A stretch of DNA of 6,630 nt from Oscillospiraceae bacterium (GTDB lineage Bacteria > Bacillota > Clostridia > Oscillospirales > Ruminococcaceae): NCBI GenBank assembly GCA_029240015.1, contig JARBTU010000095.1, positions 1-6,630 of the forward strand, written 5' to 3'. Of the stretch, positions 3,917 through 6,630 are shown one piece after another. Made by a program: the position numbers and the translations under genes. Position 1 is the stretch's first letter, and each line of letters starts with the position of its first letter. The notes below the pieces were generated by a model. That model saw nothing but the letters and a program-made list of their open reading frames with translations, was not told where the DNA came from and did not search any database.

Positions 3917-6630
3917 TCAATCCACTGAAAAACGGATCGTACTCCCGCTCTTGGTGGAGGTTACCAGCAGCTTTGCTGCAATTCTTTCTTTCAGCTCCGG
4001 AACATGCGAAATAATTCCTATCAGCCTTCCATGCGTCTGAAGCTGCATCAAACAGGATATTGCGGTATCCAATGAATTGGCATCAAGCGTTCCAAAGCCC
4101 TCATCAATAAACATAGTATCGACTTCCACACCGCCTGCATAATTGCTGATGACGTCCGCAAGGCCTAATGCCAAACAAAGTGAAGCCTTGAAGCTTTCTC
4201 CTCCTGAAAGGGTATTCACATGGCGGAGTTTTCCTGTATAACTGTCAAAAACCTCCAAATCCAGCCCTGCACCCTTTCCATGTTTGCCTTTATCTTCTTT
4301 GCGCTTAAGTTCATATCTTGTGTTGGTCATCTTGACAAGCCTTTTGTTTGCACTTTCTATCACATCTTCAAAATAAGATGCAAGGACATACCTCTCAAAT
4401 GACAGCCTCTGGTGGTTGTTTCCGCTCGCAATCCTAAAAAGATTCGCTGTCAACTGATAGTTTTCGTTGATTTTTTGTGACGCACGCTGGTTTTTTATTA
4501 AATTTTTGATGCAGGAACCGTTTCTTTCGAATCTTGTACGAAATGAAAGCTGTTGTCTTGAAAGTTCTTCTGAGATTTGGGTTAATTCATCGTACTTTTT
4601 TGTTAGATGTTCAATATCATAATAACTTTTCCCCTGAACATCCTGCTCCAGCTCTTTTAAGAGGTTTTTGTTGATCTCCAACTTTTGTTTATAAGTGGTT
4701 ATTTCGGCTTCTAACAGTTGAATTTGAGGAAGTTGTTTTTTGAACGCCAAATATTCCTCATTGGAGCCGATTCCACTCTTTATTAATATACTTTTCAGTT
4801 CTGTTCTATTTTGTGCCAGCTTGTTTTGTTCAGATTTCAAAAAAGATTCAAGCTGTTTTTTTCTCTCTTCATACTTACTCAGCAATGAAGCGTATTCATG
4901 ATAATGGTTATTAATATCTTCTATTTGTTTCTTCTGTTGTTCTAACAGGCTGTTCTTTTGAGTCAACTGGTCATCAACGCTTTCGGTTCGACCCACATCG
5001 CCGCCCAGTTCTCCTACTAATTTTTGAATAGAATCATCAATAGACTGTAGTTTTGCACTTATGTTTGCTTCGTCTTTGATTTGATGGCTCAGCCGTTGCT
5101 CCAAATATTCTTTCTGGTCAATCTGTTGGTTTAAAAGAACTTCTTTTCCCATGCAGTTCGTAATTTCCTGCTCTTTGGATAATAGCTCATCTTGTTTGCG
5201 TATGAAATCGCTTTCATATTCTTGCAGTTGGATTTTTAAAACATCACTGTTTTTAACAAGCTGGTCATTTGTATGGGGCTCGACCTTCTGTATCTCACTC
5301 AAATGTTCTGCGATGGATTTCAACTCACCGTCCGAGGATTTAAGGTTCCCCAAAGATTTTTCCATCTGCTCTTTGGATTGCTCAAGCTGTTGCTCAGTTA
5401 TGGTTTCTTTGGCTTCTCTTGCAGGGTTGGGATGTTCTGTTGAACCACAAACAGGACACGGGTTACGAGACACCAGTCCTTTTGCCAAAAAGCTTGCTTG
5501 TCCATTCAAAAATACTAAAAAATCCCGCTCATACTGCTGCTTCTTTTGAGTATACTCTGACAGACTACTTTGAAACAACTCTATTGAATGGACTGCTCTT
5601 TTATAAAAACGGATTGTTTGCTTTAGCTGAGAAACTTCCTGAGAAATATTAAACCGTTCAAAAAGCAATGTAAGATTTTGCTTTTTGTGCTCACAACTCT
5701 CTTTTTGCTGCTCTGTCTGCAATTTTTGATGGTTCAATTCTTTTATTTCTTGCAGCGTTGATTTCAGTTGCATCAGTTTTGTGATTTCATCCGAAAGTAC
5801 CTGACTCTCTTTTTCCAATTCGCTAATGCTGTCTTTTTTCAGTTTTATGTCTTGAAACTGAAATGCAGTATCTGATATTTTTTGATTAGTCTGATTCACT
5901 TCCAATGTTATCTTTTCTATGGCGTTTTTTTGCTCTAAGATATTTTTTTCAATTTGATATCCGTTTTTGCAGCCATTGAGTATTTTTAAAAGATTTTCTT
6001 TCTCTATGATTTCAGATTCCTTTTGATTAAGCTCCTCCAACTCTCTGTTTAAAGTATGCTTTCTGTCTAATTTTGTATTAATTTGCTTTGCATAATCAAG
6101 ATTCAGTTTCTCTTTCTCTAACAGTGTACTTTTAAGCTGCTCACTAATCACTTCAAACTGTTTTTTATCTTGGTCTACAAGTTCCTGTGCAAGCTTTATG
6201 ATATAAGAAATATCAGGATATTCACTTTGCAGCTGCAACTGCAGTTGACTTTTTTCTGTGGAATCAATCGATCTCAGATAACTCCTGTTTTCCGCATTGA
6301 CTTCGCTCAGCATCGCTTCCAACTGTTTGGTCTTTTCTCCAAGCCGTTTGGTGATATCCTCAAAAATCTGTGTAGAAAATAAATTTCTGAAAATTTCCTG
6401 CTTGGTGTCGTTTTTTTCTTCCAGCAATTTTCTGAATTCTCCCTGAGGAAGCATGACAATTTTTTTGAACTGCTCTTTTGTGAGTCCCATAATTTGAATT
6501 ACTTTTTCGTTTACTTCATTTGTCCCTGTCAGGATGCTCTCATCAGGCATCAAAAGAGATACGGAAGAATTCTCCCACCGCTCCGTTTTATCTCGTCCTT
6601 GTTTAATCTGTTTTGGATACCTTATGATCC
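3917..6630 (-). CDS. sbcC: Exonuclease subunit SbcC (Rad50-like ATPase); partial, N-terminus beyond right edge
   Basis: There are 903 complete codons and the frame is open to 6630. The first visible residues, including YPKQIKQGRDKTERWE, match the segment after the first ATPase strands of SbcC, so roughly the first 130-150 residues with Walker A are missing. Counting from the first complete codon (6626-6628), the order is the Q-loop region MLPQGEF (59-65), a long coiled coil (about 100-385), the zinc hook CPVCG (391-395, cysteines at 5456-5458 and 5447-5449), the returning coil (about 400-735), the ABC signature LSGGES (807-812), Walker B FIDEGFGTLD (840-849) and the H-loop histidine in ISHVPE (875). 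SbcC with the SbcD nuclease cuts hairpins and protein-blocked DNA ends; hook cysteines let two molecules join. Total length would be near 1040, normal for the family. The 59-base gap to the ComEA-like gene shows no terminator, suggesting an operon, with sbcD probably off the right edge. Confidence 0.95.
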   Translation of the reverse strand, partial: IIRYPKQIKQGRDKTERWENSSVSLLMPDESILTGTNEVNEKVIQIMGLTKEQFKKIVMLPQGEFRKLLEEKNDTKQEIFRNLFSTQIFEDITKRLGEKTKQLEAMLSEVNAENRSYLRSIDSTEKSQLQLQLQSEYPDISYIIKLAQELVDQDKKQFEVISEQLKSTLLEKEKLNLDYAKQINTKLDRKHTLNRELEELNQKESEIIEKENLLKILNGCKNGYQIEKNILEQKNAIEKITLEVNQTNQKISDTAFQFQDIKLKKDSISELEKESQVLSDEITKLMQLKSTLQEIKELNHQKLQTEQQKESCEHKKQNLTLLFERFNISQEVSQLKQTIRFYKRAVHSIELFQSSLSEYTQKKQQYERDFLVFLNGQASFLAKGLVSRNPCPVCGSTEHPNPAREAKETITEQQLEQSKEQMEKSLGNLKSSDGELKSIAEHLSEIQKVEPHTNDQLVKNSDVLKIQLQEYESDFIRKQDELLSKEQEITNCMGKEVLLNQQIDQKEYLEQRLSHQIKDEANISAKLQSIDDSIQKLVGELGGDVGRTESVDDQLTQKNSLLEQQKKQIEDINNHYHEYASLLSKYEERKKQLESFLKSEQNKLAQNRTELKSILIKSGIGSNEEYLAFKKQLPQIQLLEAEITTYKQKLEINKNLLKELEQDVQGKSYYDIEHLTKKYDELTQISEELSRQQLSFRTRFERNGSCIKNLIKNQRASQKINENYQLTANLFRIASGNNHQRLSFERYVLASYFEDVIESANKRLVKMTNTRYELKRKEDKGKHGKGAGLDLEVFDSYTGKLRHVNTLSGGESFKASLCLALGLADVISNYAGGVEVDTMFIDEGFGTLDANSLDTAISCLMQLQTHGRLIGIISHVPELKERIAAKLLVTSTKSGSTIRFSVD

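Noticed and set aside
5151..5549. Plus-strand open frame of 132 codons rich in Ser and Cys
   Set aside because: It lies wholly within the zinc-hook and coiled-coil part of sbcC, whose motifs prove the opposite strand is coding; its composition is the complement of coiled-coil codons.
6228..6246. Two adjoining palindromes built on CTGCA in sbcC
   Set aside because: They arise from a run of alternating Leu and Gln codons in the coiled coil and have no flanking features of a site.
6551..6553. TTG as the start codon of sbcC
   Set aside because: The frame stays open to the right edge and the 25 upstream codons match SbcC sequence, so this is an internal leucine and the gene is truncated by the window.

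Overview
The window looks like chromosomal DNA of a low-GC Gram-positive bacterium (Bacillota). The coding strands are AT-rich, ribosome binding sites are purine-rich (GGAGG type), there is a lipobox lipoprotein, and the SbcC and ComEA-like proteins are of the Gram-positive kind. The genus cannot be told from the sequence. No phage, transposon, tRNA, rRNA or CRISPR signature was seen.

Layout, left to right. Positions 1-269 (minus) hold the N-terminal part of a secreted lipoprotein, cut by the left edge. Positions 270-381 are a short divergent intergenic region with a fair sigma-A-type promoter for the lipoprotein and a weaker one facing right. Positions 382-1215 (plus) encode a cytoplasmic endonuclease/exonuclease/phosphatase (EEP) family enzyme with all family motifs. 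The rest, 1208-6630, is one minus-strand gene series. In order of transcription (right to left) it is sbcC, whose N-terminus lies beyond the right edge; a membrane-anchored ComEA-like helix-hairpin-helix protein with a TSSRK pentapeptide stalk; and a UvrD/PcrA-like superfamily 1 helicase. Gaps of 59 and 19 bases and the absence of an obvious terminator between them suggest co-transcription.

The EEP gene and the helicase gene converge and overlap by 8 bases at their stop codons. Plus-strand terminator-like hairpins therefore lie on the stop codons (1196-1220) and inside the helicase coding region (1312-1343).

How the genes may work together: SbcC (with SbcD, expected outside the window) processes DNA ends and hairpins, the helicase unwinds DNA, and the ComEA-like protein could bind DNA outside the membrane. 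A link between DNA uptake and DNA processing is possible but is inference from gene order only. The best candidates for a second look are the ComEA-like stalk protein in its repair-gene setting and the terminator embedded in a conserved protein motif. I found no clear evidence of a wholly new system.
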